This document shows positions 8,916-17,145 of a stretch of 64,000 nucleotides of DNA, one piece after another. A model generated the notes under the pieces. The model searched no databases. It saw nothing but the letters and a program-made list of their open reading frames with translations, and was not told the DNA's origin. This DNA comes from Clostridiales bacterium 1_7_47FAA (GTDB lineage: Bacteria; Bacillota; Clostridia; Lachnospirales; Lachnospiraceae). Location of the stretch: contig DS990260.1 in NCBI GenBank assembly GCA_000155435.1, forward strand, positions 1,707,578-1,771,577, given 5' to 3'. The translations under genes and the position numbers were made by a program. Numbering within the stretch: the stretch's first letter is position 1; the number at the start of each line of letters is the position of its first letter.

Positions 8916-9222
8916 TACACTTCTCCCATATTCCCGGCATCACATGAACCAGTCCTTCTGAATGGATGGATTCCTCTCCTGCCGGTTCTCCTGCAATTCC
9001 CCAGCGGGATTCCTGCTGTCCATTCATGATGACCGCGCAGACAGGCTCCCCGTCCCCTATGCGGCGGATAACCACCGGCATGTCTTCATGGAACAGGATG
9101 CCCAGGATATCCTGTGGCGCTCCCGGCACCCCATATACACGGGGATTGAGGATGATTTCCTTAATACAGCCCTTTTCCACATATATCTCCCTTAATCCAT
9201 CCCGGACAATCACAAAATCCAT
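8887..9222 (-). CDS. Short CheW-like protein
   Basis: A 111-residue protein that is shorter than a standard CheW (about 140-160) but keeps the central signature: KEIILNPRVYGVPGAPQDILGIL corresponds to the CheW segment around the receptor-binding loop, followed by the MPVVIRRIG strand. It may be a minimal or diverged coupling protein. The C-terminal third (from about residue 75) is not clearly CheW. Start ATG 9222 overlaps the previous stop as TAATG, so translation is likely coupled; its end overlaps cheR by 29 bases. Function as a scaffold is inference. Confidence 0.65.
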   Translation of the reverse strand: MDFVIVRDGLREIYVEKGCIKEIILNPRVYGVPGAPQDILGILFHEDMPVVIRRIGDGEPVCAVIMNGQQESRWGIAGEPAGEESIHSEGLVHVMPGIWEKCSDKTEQQGI

Positions 9223-9626
9223 TAATCAACACCTCTTTCATCACGCAAAGCAGTCTGGAAACCAGCCGGTTCCAGCACATATGCCAGTATCCTCCCGCCC
9301 TCCGTTCCGTCAAGAAGCGCCATGGCGCTTATGTACCGGTTCATCTGGCTCTTAACTTCCCCGGGCAGTTCCCATATCTGCTCCTTTAAAACCTGCACAA
9401 GCCCAGTTATCCCTTCAGCCCGAATGCCAGCCTTTCGTTCCCCACATTCCACAGTCACCATATAGGGCCTGCTGTCCTGTCCCTCCGGCAATCCGGTCAA
9501 TACGGCTTCCGGCAGTTCCGGGTCCGCTTCATCTGCCGCAGAAACCCGGCCTATCCATTCAAGGGGAAGAAGAAAATGAAACCCGGACAAAAAAAAGAGC
9601 ATGTATGACTCTGTCAGACCATTCAT
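9222..9626 (-). CDS. CheW-like protein, first gene of the chemotaxis operon
   Basis: About 134 residues, with a diverged CheW pattern: FFLSGFHFLLPLEWIGRV at the start matches the CheW strand that ends in a kinase-contact helix, then a YMVTVECGERKAGIRAEGITGLVQVL strand pair, and a closing SAMALLDGTEGGRILAYVLE segment resembling the final CheW strands. I chose ATG 9626, which has AAAGGAG seven bases upstream, over ATG 9659, whose possible site is too close. It overlaps the next gene by one base. Assignment to CheW is by pattern only, so confidence is moderate. Confidence 0.65.
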   Translation of the reverse strand: MNGLTESYMLFFLSGFHFLLPLEWIGRVSAADEADPELPEAVLTGLPEGQDSRPYMVTVECGERKAGIRAEGITGLVQVLKEQIWELPGEVKSQMNRYISAMALLDGTEGGRILAYVLEPAGFQTALRDERGVD

Positions 9627-9681
9627 ACCATTCTCCTTTCCAAGCTTTTTAGTTAACATTCCTTCTTAACATATTGTTTAT

Positions 9682-9690
9682 ATTCTAACA
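9682..9690 (-). promoter_or_regulatory. Candidate extended -10 for the chemotaxis operon
   Basis: On the minus strand this reads TGTTAGAAT, a TGn extended -10 with TAGAAT (five of six matches). The -35 region is weak (TAGTAA at 17 bases). It lies about 55 bases before the first start codon at 9626. No sigma-D/FliA-type motif is evident. Confidence 0.4.
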
Positions 9691-9723
9691 TATATGGAAG
9701 AGATTTACTATATTGAAAGTACA

Positions 9724-9758
9724 GAAAAAGAACCAGGAGTATGATTTTTCCTGATTCT
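9724..9758 (-). terminator. Rho-independent terminator after the deacetylase gene
   Basis: Minus-strand arms AGAATCAGGA and TCCTGGTTCT (one G-U pair, loop of 10) are followed at once by TTTTT. It separates the deacetylase gene from the chemotaxis operon promoter. Confidence 0.8.
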
Positions 9759-9779
9759 GTAACATTTCCTGATTGAATT

Positions 9780-10883
9780 TTATGGCCGGAACCGCACAGG
9801 CTCCACCTCCGGCGTCAGGGGTTCCATACGGTATTCCGGGAACTGGCTTATCAGCTGGTCCAGACAGAGGGATGTGCTGTGGACGATATCATGGCCCAGA
9901 AGGACCACCTTCCGCCTTCCCATCATGGTCTTTTTAGCATTGTCAAGCAGTTCCTCAGGGCTTGATTTCCTGAGGGCGTCATCCAGGCTGGCATTCCAGT
10001 CAAAATAGATGAATCCCCTGGCGTCCATGGCTGCTATGATATCGCTGTAAACTTCCCGGTTATGCGAATTAATGCTTCCTCCAGGAAACCGGTACAGCCT
10101 TGCCTTCTCCCCCGTCACCTCCAAAACAGCCCTGTATGCCTTGTCAAAGTCCTCCAGATAGCTGTCCACACTCTCATAAAGGGCTTCATAATCATGCCTG
10201 TAACAGTGGATTCCTATGGTATGCCCCTCCGCCACTATCCTTTGGGCTGTCTCCGGATGCTTCAGGACATTTTCCCCCACCACGAAAAATGTTGCCTTTA
10301 TATTCCGGTTTTTCAGTACGTCCAGGACCGCGTTTGTATTCTCTTCCGACGGGCCGTCATCAAAGGTCAGATACATGACCTTCTGGGGGAGGACATCGTC
10401 CGGGACGGATGGGGTGTCCGGGGTGATGGAACTGTCCAAGGTGGTGGAACCATCCGGGGTGGATAGGGTATCCGGCGTGTCGGTATTACCCGAGGCGGAT
10501 AGGGGGGCCGGGACGGATGGAACGCCGGGGACTGCCTGGGTTATATCCGGCTTCAGTACACTGCCTGGATTTCCAGCCTGGTATAGATACCCTGTCACTA
10601 TCTGCAGGACATCCCCAGCCAAGGGAACCGGATATACCATGAATCCGTCATTTCCACCCTTCTCCCCGGTTGCTCCTTCCGACACCATGCTGTTCCCAAT
10701 GAGCCTGTCAATTCCCGGGAACTCCGGCCGGACGGCAAGGAGCACCGCCAGGACAGACAGAATGCCCGCCGCCGCGGTTGACGCGGTAAACAGGATGTCC
10801 ATCAGACTTTTCCTGCGCCTTCTTTTCCATCTCCGTTTACCGGGGTATGGATATCTTCTGTACATAATGGCTGCCCCTTTCAT
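9780..10883 (-). CDS. Membrane-anchored polysaccharide deacetylase (NodB/CE4)
   Basis: About 367 residues. A basic N terminus (KRRWKRRRRK) precedes one membrane helix (about 29-50), then a low-complexity Pro/Thr/Ser/Asp-rich linker (about 115-165) that would span the cell wall, then a C-terminal NodB domain. Catalytic motifs: TFDDGPS with the base and metal aspartates, HTIGIHCYRHD with the metal histidines, RFPGG, and LLGHDI near the end. The role should be deacetylation of peptidoglycan or another N-acetylated wall polymer outside the membrane. ATG 10883 has AGGAG at eight bases; ATG 10865 with AAAGGGG is a second choice. It may be co-transcribed with the two-component operon upstream, subject to the leader repeat at 10891-10983. 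Confidence 0.88.
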   Translation of the reverse strand: MKGAAIMYRRYPYPGKRRWKRRRRKSLMDILFTASTAAAGILSVLAVLLAVRPEFPGIDRLIGNSMVSEGATGEKGGNDGFMVYPVPLAGDVLQIVTGYLYQAGNPGSVLKPDITQAVPGVPSVPAPLSASGNTDTPDTLSTPDGSTTLDSSITPDTPSVPDDVLPQKVMYLTFDDGPSEENTNAVLDVLKNRNIKATFFVVGENVLKHPETAQRIVAEGHTIGIHCYRHDYEALYESVDSYLEDFDKAYRAVLEVTGEKARLYRFPGGSINSHNREVYSDIIAAMDARGFIYFDWNASLDDALRKSSPEELLDNAKKTMMGRRKVVLLGHDIVHSTSLCLDQLISQFPEYRMEPLTPEVEPVRFRP

Positions 10884-10890
10884 GCAAAAA

Positions 10891-10983
10891 CTCCTGTGTA
10901 AGTGGAAAGCAGGTACAGGATAATCCCATACCCATGCCCCACAGCCCATCCTTCTGCGGGACACCATCCATCTTACACAGGAG
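10891..10983 (-). repeat. 12-bp perfect inverted repeat in the deacetylase leader
   Basis: CTCCTGTGTAAG (10891-10902) and CTTACACAGGAG (10972-10983) are perfect reverse complements 69 bases apart. On the mRNA the downstream arm carries the AGGAG of start 10883 and is followed by TTTTT. The stem could therefore hide the ribosome site, or work as an attenuator for transcripts coming from the upstream genes. Confidence 0.6.
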
Positions 10984-11021
10984 CGGCATCATAATACCAT
11001 CATTTTTGCATCATAGTTGCA

Positions 11022-11849
11022 TCATTTGGATATTTTCAAAAAGAATTCATTGATTCCTTCATAGAATCCCACGGTGACAATGGTCGTCTCCCCTGCCGGG
11101 CCAGGGCATGCATATTTCTTAAAATAAGGAGTGGTCTCCATCAATGGGTTGGCCTCCTCATAGGGCTGGGGCTGCAAAAGCCCCATGTAGCTGCACCAGG
11201 TTTCCATTATCCTGTCCGGGTCCATTTCCTCCCAGCGGCGCGGGGTCCTGACGTAAAACTCGTACATTTTCCCATCATCCGCATCAATGTATGCGTTTAT
11301 CAGATGGTTTTCCTTGTCCGCATTCTTCTGGATGTTTGACATTTCCATCTTCCATACCGCTACGTTATTGCGCGGCTCCAGCACATCAATGGCAGAGTAG
11401 AGGACCGCGTCATACGTCCCTGCATCCACATCCTTTACCGTATCCGGCAGTATGCCAAGCTCTTTCAGCGCCGCCAGTCCCTGGTTGCAGGTGCCGTATA
11501 TCTGGGCATCCGTGATTTCTTCACCGGAAGGCCCTCTGTGGTTTACAACAAATGCATAATTCCCTTCCAGCTCCCCATATCCCGCTTCCGTATTGCTTCT
11601 GGTGACTGCATACTGTTCGCTTTCAGGCAATACCTGGCTGCTCAGGCTTTCCGACAGGATATAGAGCTTCTCACCGCGGCTTAAGGTATAACGGTACCCC
11701 TCCCCTTCCTCCTGGGCATCCACCTGGTGCACCGCACCCAGCACCGACCGGTCCCGGTACCTGGCAAACAGTTCAGGACCAGCTATGGACAGGGCCATGA
11801 CAAGGACGGTAAACAGGATCAGGAGCAGGTTTGTCATTATCTTTCTCAT
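11022..11849 (-). CDS. Membrane-anchored extracytoplasmic protein of unknown function, linked to a two-component system
   Basis: About 275 residues. A single N-terminal hydrophobic helix (about 3-24, TNLLLILFTVLVMALSIAG) would anchor a hydrophilic extracytoplasmic domain. I do not recognise the family. The start ATG 11849 is set by GGAGGAGG and sits 2 bases past the kinase stop, so the protein is translationally linked to the histidine kinase. Regions such as YGTCNQGLAAL and the two further cysteines have no known motif. A role as an accessory sensor or modulator of the kinase, in the manner of other kinase-linked membrane proteins, is only inferred from position. Confidence 0.7.
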   Translation of the reverse strand: MRKIMTNLLLILFTVLVMALSIAGPELFARYRDRSVLGAVHQVDAQEEGEGYRYTLSRGEKLYILSESLSSQVLPESEQYAVTRSNTEAGYGELEGNYAFVVNHRGPSGEEITDAQIYGTCNQGLAALKELGILPDTVKDVDAGTYDAVLYSAIDVLEPRNNVAVWKMEMSNIQKNADKENHLINAYIDADDGKMYEFYVRTPRRWEEMDPDRIMETWCSYMGLLQPQPYEEANPLMETTPYFKKYACPGPAGETTIVTVGFYEGINEFFLKISK

Positions 11850-11850
11850 C

Positions 11851-13260
11851 TCATCCCTCCTCCGGACGGGCCGGAAGCACAAAGCCCATGCAGGTGCCTT
11901 TCCCCGGTTCACTTTCTATCTCCAGACGGCTTCCGTGCAGAAGAAGGATTTCCGCGCACAGGGCCAGCCCAAGTCCTGCCCCGTTCCTGCTTCTGGAACG
12001 GGACTTATCCACCATGTAAAATGCCTTTGTGATTTTGTGCTGTTCCTCCTTGGGGATTCCTACCCCATGGTCCTTTACTTCAAACCGGTACCCGTCCTTT
12101 TGCAGACGGCCATAGACTTCAATGAGGCCGTCTGCCTCCGATGCCTTGCAGGCATTGTCAAGAAGGTTCATGAGTACGGATTTAATCAGGTTTGCCTCTG
12201 CCCACACAAATCCCTCATCGTAGTTGAAATATATTTTCGCGCTCTTATTCAGCACATACATATCGTAAAGATAAACAAACAGGGATTCTGCAGAAACCAC
12301 GGTAAATTCCACTTCGCTGCGCCGGGTGACCATGATGTCCAGCAGACGGAAGGACATGGTTTCCAGCCTTTTACCTTCCGTATAGATATAGTTGGCCGAC
12401 ATGAACTGCTTTTCCTCATCCAGCTTGCGGGAGCGCAGCATGTCCGCATATCCGATAATGGAGGTCAGCGGCGTTTTCAGTTCGTGGGCAAATGCAGCCA
12501 CAAAGTCCTCCCTTGCCTGTATCTCGTCCTCCAGCTTCCCGATGTTGTCCTCCAGCGCATTGGCCATCTGGTTAAAGTCCGATGTCAGCTGCCCCAGTTC
12601 ATCGCTGCTGACCTTCCTGGCACGGTAATGGTAATCCCCGGACGCCATGCGCTTGGTGGCACGGGTCAGGAGGCGGATGGGCCTGGTCAGCCAGGAGGAT
12701 ATCAGATGCATGATGAAGGTGCCGCATACCAGCATGGCAACGGTCACCTGGCGGTAGACGGAAAAGCCCAGGGCCCGTTCCCGGAACACATCCGATACAT
12801 CCCTTAAGGTCTCCAGGTAGAGCGCCCGGTCCAGTGCATTGACCATCGTGCCTGCCTGTATGTAGTAGCCGCCATCCAGCTTTATGACCCGGTAGGTCTT
12901 GGTGCCGGAGGCTGTCTGGTCCAGGCTTTTGTTGTCAGCGTCAAAACCGATGCTGGCATACAGGACCTGCTTCTGCTCATCAGAAAGGCGCAGCATCCGT
13001 CTGGCGCTGTGTCCCCCTGCTTCCAGATTGGAGGCAATCTCGCTAATCGTGTTATCCTGCAGGACATCGTATTTGGCCGGCACATTCAGGGCCGCGGTCT
13101 CAAATGCAAACCGCAGGATGCTGTTGTCATCCAGCGCCTGTGCCACTTCCCTGTCCATCGCTGTCTCAAACACATAATTCACAAAATAGAATCCGCTGAA
13201 GCCAAAGCCAAGGGCCATTACAATCATGGTGCATAACAGCAGTTTCAGTGAAAATTTCAT
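11851..13260 (-). CDS. Sensor histidine kinase, two-component system
   Basis: A 469-residue membrane kinase. TM1 (about 7-27), extracytoplasmic sensor region (about 28-170), TM2 (about 172-190), HAMP (about 190-243), a DHp helix with His259 in FAHELKTPLTS, and an HATPase domain with LLDNACKA (N box), DHGVGIP (G1) and NGAGLGLALC (G2). All catalytic motifs are intact. Its start overlaps the response regulator stop as ATGA. The sensor region has no recognisable fold to me. The partner genes (a secreted FG-GAP-like protein upstream, an anchored protein and deacetylase downstream) point to sensing at the cell envelope. Confidence 0.93.
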   Translation of the reverse strand: MKFSLKLLLCTMIVMALGFGFSGFYFVNYVFETAMDREVAQALDDNSILRFAFETAALNVPAKYDVLQDNTISEIASNLEAGGHSARRMLRLSDEQKQVLYASIGFDADNKSLDQTASGTKTYRVIKLDGGYYIQAGTMVNALDRALYLETLRDVSDVFRERALGFSVYRQVTVAMLVCGTFIMHLISSWLTRPIRLLTRATKRMASGDYHYRARKVSSDELGQLTSDFNQMANALEDNIGKLEDEIQAREDFVAAFAHELKTPLTSIIGYADMLRSRKLDEEKQFMSANYIYTEGKRLETMSFRLLDIMVTRRSEVEFTVVSAESLFVYLYDMYVLNKSAKIYFNYDEGFVWAEANLIKSVLMNLLDNACKASEADGLIEVYGRLQKDGYRFEVKDHGVGIPKEEQHKITKAFYMVDKSRSRSRNGAGLGLALCAEILLLHGSRLEIESEPGKGTCMGFVLPARPEEG

Positions 13261-13916
13261 CCTGATACCTCTAAGCGGTATCCCACTTTATAGACTGCCA
13301 CCAGGCTGTTTTCCCAGCCAAGCTTCCTTCTCAGCCTCTGGACATGCAGATCCAGGGTACGGCTGTCCCCGGAGTATTCTCCTTCCCATACCTTTTCATA
13401 AAGGGTTTCCCTGAAAAGGGCAACATTCTTATTCCGTATGAAGAGGACCAAAAGGCCAAATTCCTTATTGGTCAGCACCACCGGCCTTCCCGCCTTGGTA
13501 ACCATCCGCGCCTCCACATCCACGGTCACATCCCCGGCGCTTAACAGGTGTTCTGTCTTATTATACCGCCTCAAGACCGCCTCAACCCTGGCCGTAAGCT
13601 CCACCACGTCAAATGGTTTCACCAGATAATCATCCGCGCCCAGCCGCAGTCCCTTTACCCTGTCCTTCACCTCGTGCTTTGCCGTGATGAAGATTACAGG
13701 AATCCCAAGGGGACGTATGTATTCCATGATGTCATAGCCATCGGCTCCCGGCAGCATGATATCTAAAAGGATCAGGTCAAATGCCTCTTCTTCAATCATC
13801 TTAAGCGCCGCAATCCCGTCCTGGACCGCAGCGCACTGGTAACCGCTTGCACTCAGGTTCATATCAATCAGATCACAGATCGGTTTCTCATCATCCACTA
13901 TCAGTATTCTTATCAT
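13257..13916 (-). CDS. OmpR/PhoB-family response regulator
   Basis: A 219-residue regulator. Receiver domain (about 1-115) with Asp8/Asp9, phospho-acceptor Asp52 in LLDIMLPGADGYD, TAKHE and the lysine in VKPFD; C-terminal winged-helix DNA-binding domain (about 125-217) with TNKEFGLL, SRTLDLHVQRLRRKLG and the final hairpin VYKVGYRLE. The start is ATG 13916, forming an ATGA overlap with the upstream gene; the longer reading begins with TTG at 13937. It is partner to the kinase that follows. Confidence 0.94.
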   Translation of the reverse strand: MIRILIVDDEKPICDLIDMNLSASGYQCAAVQDGIAALKMIEEEAFDLILLDIMLPGADGYDIMEYIRPLGIPVIFITAKHEVKDRVKGLRLGADDYLVKPFDVVELTARVEAVLRRYNKTEHLLSAGDVTVDVEARMVTKAGRPVVLTNKEFGLLVLFIRNKNVALFRETLYEKVWEGEYSGDSRTLDLHVQRLRRKLGWENSLVAVYKVGYRLEVSG

Positions 13917-15043
13917 TGCCCTGTTTTCCACCCCCAATATGCGCGCGCACGCTCCACCAATTCAGACATGGTGTCGGTATCGCTGCATTTTACCGTCTGT
14001 TTGATATCCGTATCCTCATAAAAACCAGCCGTCCTCTGGTAATAGACCGAATACCCGCTTTCCACCACGGACTGTCCGCCGCTTCCCTCATAGCTGTAGC
14101 TGGCCAGCACCATGATATCCTTCAGTCCGTCGCCGTCAATGTCCTGGCAGCTGATTCCCTTAAGCCCGTAAAGATTCTCATAATCCCCCATGGGCTGGAA
14201 GCTCCACACAATATACCCCTGTTCATTGACCAGATAAATCATGAACACGGTATATTCCGCCATGCGGTAGGTGCCAGGCACCACAAAAAGGCGGCCCAGC
14301 TTCTCGAACTGCCTGGGATAATACTGGTCCGCGGCAATCTCAAAGCCATTGTCCAGAAGTTCCTTCTGGGTGGCTGCGGTGTACAGGAATTCCGTGGAAT
14401 ACCCATCCCTTATAAAAGATGTGATGAACCGGATGCTCTTATTCATGCCAAAGCGGTTAAGCTGGTCCGACAGCCTGTAGTCCCTGTAAAATGCCCCGTT
14501 CTTCTGGAACAGTACATCGCCCACTTTGTAAATGCCGGAACCGGCGGACGCCGGCGCTTCCGGATTAACAGGCTGGTCCGCATCCCCATAGCTGCAAGCC
14601 GTGATGAGGACAATGTCGGACAGGCCATCGTTATCCATGTCCTGGAAGGAAACCGCTGCCAGCCATTCATTGGGCTGGCCAAGACTGCCCCTGCGCTGGC
14701 TGTTGGTCTCCAGCCGGTCCGTCTTAAACACCAGCCGTCCGTCCTGCCCTGCAAAGAACAGGGCCAGCCGCCGGTACTGTGTATCATAAGCCGGGATGAA
14801 GGAAACCTCCCCGTGCCCTTTTAGCTCCACTGGGAATATCTGGTCTTCAATTATCTGAAATCCCGCAGGCCCTATGTCACCCTTAACGTCTATGGATTCA
14901 AAACGGCGGCAGTAATCCTGGTATTCCCGGGAGGATGGGATATCCGCCGTTCTCCCGGCCCCAAAAGCACGGCTGTCCAATACCGCCACAGACAACGAAA
15001 GAATCAGGAGGGTAGGCAAAAGCTTATTCTTTCTGAAAATCAA
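13913..15043 (-). CDS. Secreted FG-GAP/VCBS-like protein leading a two-component operon
   Basis: A 376-residue exported protein. Residues 1-29 form a signal peptide (basic start, hydrophobic core, AFGA cleavage-type end). The mature part holds two calcium-binding-type loops typical of FG-GAP/VCBS propeller repeats: DMDNDGLSD (about 135) and DIDGDGLKD (about 310). Such proteins often build beta-propellers that bind ligands or other proteins. It is the first gene of an operon with regulator, kinase and anchored protein and overlaps the regulator by ATGA, so it may provide the extracellular signal-binding part; this is inference. The length does not allow a full seven-blade propeller unless repeats are strongly diverged. 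Confidence 0.72.
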   Translation of the reverse strand: MIFRKNKLLPTLLILSLSVAVLDSRAFGAGRTADIPSSREYQDYCRRFESIDVKGDIGPAGFQIIEDQIFPVELKGHGEVSFIPAYDTQYRRLALFFAGQDGRLVFKTDRLETNSQRRGSLGQPNEWLAAVSFQDMDNDGLSDIVLITACSYGDADQPVNPEAPASAGSGIYKVGDVLFQKNGAFYRDYRLSDQLNRFGMNKSIRFITSFIRDGYSTEFLYTAATQKELLDNGFEIAADQYYPRQFEKLGRLFVVPGTYRMAEYTVFMIYLVNEQGYIVWSFQPMGDYENLYGLKGISCQDIDGDGLKDIMVLASYSYEGSGGQSVVESGYSVYYQRTAGFYEDTDIKQTVKCSDTDTMSELVERARAYWGWKTGQ

Positions 15044-15143
15044 ACGTATCCCTCCACTTCTCCCTTGTAAAAATCAGGCTTTTGGCAACCAAAAACAACT
15101 CAGGACCACACAATTACCCCCATGCTATCCCGCATCCTAATTA

Positions 15144-15172
15144 ATAGTATCGCAAATAGAATGATATTTCAA
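15144..15172 (-). promoter_or_regulatory. Promoter for the FG-GAP/two-component operon
   Basis: On the minus strand TTGAAA (15167-15172), a 17-base spacer, then TACTAT (15144-15149). It lies about 100 bases ahead of the start at 15043. The same intergenic space (15044-15201) shows no clear terminator for the ABC genes before it. Confidence 0.55.
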
Positions 15173-15201
15173 CCAGATATGGTCATTGACTTATGCCCTG
15201 C

Positions 15202-17145
15202 CTAACAAGCCTCCGCAAAATTCCCGGTATACAACTGATAATATCTCCCTTTCCTCCCAATCAGCTCATCATGTGACCCCCGCTCAATGATCCTTCCCTG
15301 TTCCATCACCATGATACAGTCAGAATTGCGGATAGTTGACAGCCGGTGGGCAATGACGAATGTGGTCCTTCCTTTCATAAGGGCATCCATGCCTGCCTGG
15401 ACCAGGGATTCGGTCCTGGTGTCAATGGAGGAAGTGGCTTCGTCCAGAATCAGTACAGGCGGGTCAGCCACTGCTGCCCTGGCAATGGCAAGGAGCTGTC
15501 TCTGCCCCTGGCTTAAGCTGCCTCCGTCCCCGGTCAGTACGGTTTCGTAACCATCAGGCAGACGGCGTATGAAGCTGTCTGCATTGGCCAGCCTGGCCGC
15601 ATTCACACACTCCTCATCCGTGGCATCCAGCTTGCCATAGCGGATATTGTCCATTACAGTTCCCGTGAAAAGATGGGTATCCTGCAGCACAATCCCCAAC
15701 GAACGTCTGAGGGCCGGTTTCCTGATCTTATTTATGTTAATTCCATCATACCGGATCTTACCGTCCTGGATATCATAGAAACGGTTGATCAGATTGGTAA
15801 TGGTTGTCTTACCTGCCCCGGTGGAACCCACGAATGCAATCTTCTGTCCGGGCTCTGCAAACATCTTTATGTCGCGCAGCACCATCTTGGAATCATCATA
15901 TCCAAAATCCACCCCGTCAAATACAACACTGCCTTCCATCTTCTTATAGGTGACAGTCCCCTCCGCCCTATGGGGATGCTTCCAGGCCCATACTCCGGTG
16001 CGCTCTTCGGTTTCCTTAAGGGTTCCGTCCTGATCTTCCATGACATTTACAAATTCAACATACCCATCGTCCTTTTCAGGTTCTTCATCCAGCAGTTCAA
16101 ATACGCGGGCCGCGCCTGCCGCGGCCATGACTACTGAGTTCATCTGCTGGCTGATCTGGGTAATGGGCTGGGTGAAATTCTTGTTCAGCCCCACAAATGC
16201 AATGATGGTTCCAATGGTAATCCCCCCAATACCATTCAGGGCCAGCAGGGCGCCTGCTGCCGCACACAGCACATAGCTCAGGTTACCGATGTTGGCATTG
16301 ACCGGCATCAGAAGGTTCGCGTAGCGGTTGGCCTTGTCCGCGCTATCCCTTAACTGTTCATTGAGGCTGTCAAAGTCCTCCTTTGACTGTTCCTCATGGC
16401 AGAATACCTTTACCACCTTCTGCCCGTCCATCATTTCCTCTATGAATCCATCCACGGTTCCCAGGTCTTTTTGCTGCCGGCCAAAGTGGGCGGCCGACAT
16501 TCCTGAAAGTTTTCTGGTCACAAGGAGCATGACAGATGCCATTGCAAATGTCATGAAGGACAGAGGTATATTCAGTACCAGCATGGAGATGGCCGTGGCC
16601 GCCAGGGTAACAGCTGAGTTGACCACCTGGGGCACGCTCTGGCTCATGAGCTGGCGCAGGGTATCCACATCATTGGTATATACCGACATGATATCGCCAT
16701 GGGCATGGGTGTCAAAATACCGGATGGGAAGGGATTCCATTTTCCTGAACAGTTCTTCCCTCAGCCGTTCCATGGTACCCTGGCTTACGGTAACCATGAT
16801 CCTGTTATATGCGTAAGCGGTGATGACGCCAATCAGGTAAAGCGCGGCCAGCCCGCACAGGGCGGTAAATAAAGGTGCAAAGTCCAGTTCCCGGAGCACG
16901 GTTCCTGCTGCCTGGGTATTTCCTGCCGCCCTTCCTTTTACTGCCTGCGCCAGCAGCGGCTGTATATAGTCGTCAACAAGGGACTGTATGAACATCATGC
17001 CCTTTAAAGTAGCTGCCGCCGAAACAATGATACATGCCAGCACAGCAGCTGAGGCCCCTTTATAATTGGATACCATGTATCCGATTACGCGTTTTAATAT
17101 CTTCAGGGATTCGTCTGCCCTGCCTGTTTTTTTCTTATCCATCAT
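15202..17145 (-). CDS. ABC exporter subunit (fused membrane and ATPase domains), catalytic-site half
   Basis: A 647-residue half-transporter. Six membrane helices lie in residues 25-340, followed by an ATPase domain (about 395-640) with Walker A GSTGAGKTT, signature LSQGQRQLLAIARA, Walker B VLILDEATSSID (normal catalytic Glu) and the switch AHRLST. It overlaps the partner gene by ATGA. Type IV (multidrug/lipid) exporters of this kind work as heterodimers; the substrate cannot be inferred. An extended loop (about 55-80, charged and Ala/Gly-rich) between the first helices is longer than in the partner. Confidence 0.93.
   Translation of the reverse strand: MMDKKKTGRADESLKILKRVIGYMVSNYKGASAAVLACIIVSAAATLKGMMFIQSLVDDYIQPLLAQAVKGRAAGNTQAAGTVLRELDFAPLFTALCGLAALYLIGVITAYAYNRIMVTVSQGTMERLREELFRKMESLPIRYFDTHAHGDIMSVYTNDVDTLRQLMSQSVPQVVNSAVTLAATAISMLVLNIPLSFMTFAMASVMLLVTRKLSGMSAAHFGRQQKDLGTVDGFIEEMMDGQKVVKVFCHEEQSKEDFDSLNEQLRDSADKANRYANLLMPVNANIGNLSYVLCAAAGALLALNGIGGITIGTIIAFVGLNKNFTQPITQISQQMNSVVMAAAGAARVFELLDEEPEKDDGYVEFVNVMEDQDGTLKETEERTGVWAWKHPHRAEGTVTYKKMEGSVVFDGVDFGYDDSKMVLRDIKMFAEPGQKIAFVGSTGAGKTTITNLINRFYDIQDGKIRYDGININKIRKPALRRSLGIVLQDTHLFTGTVMDNIRYGKLDATDEECVNAARLANADSFIRRLPDGYETVLTGDGGSLSQGQRQLLAIARAAVADPPVLILDEATSSIDTRTESLVQAGMDALMKGRTTFVIAHRLSTIRNSDCIMVMEQGRIIERGSHDELIGRKGRYYQLYTGNFAEAC

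Noticed and set aside
9640-9720. A sigma-D (flagellar) promoter for the chemotaxis operon
   Set aside because: No TAAA-N15-GCCGATAA-like pair was found; only a general extended -10 is visible.
11785-12807. A 340-codon open frame on the plus strand
   Set aside because: It is antisense to the histidine kinase, which has all its motifs in order.
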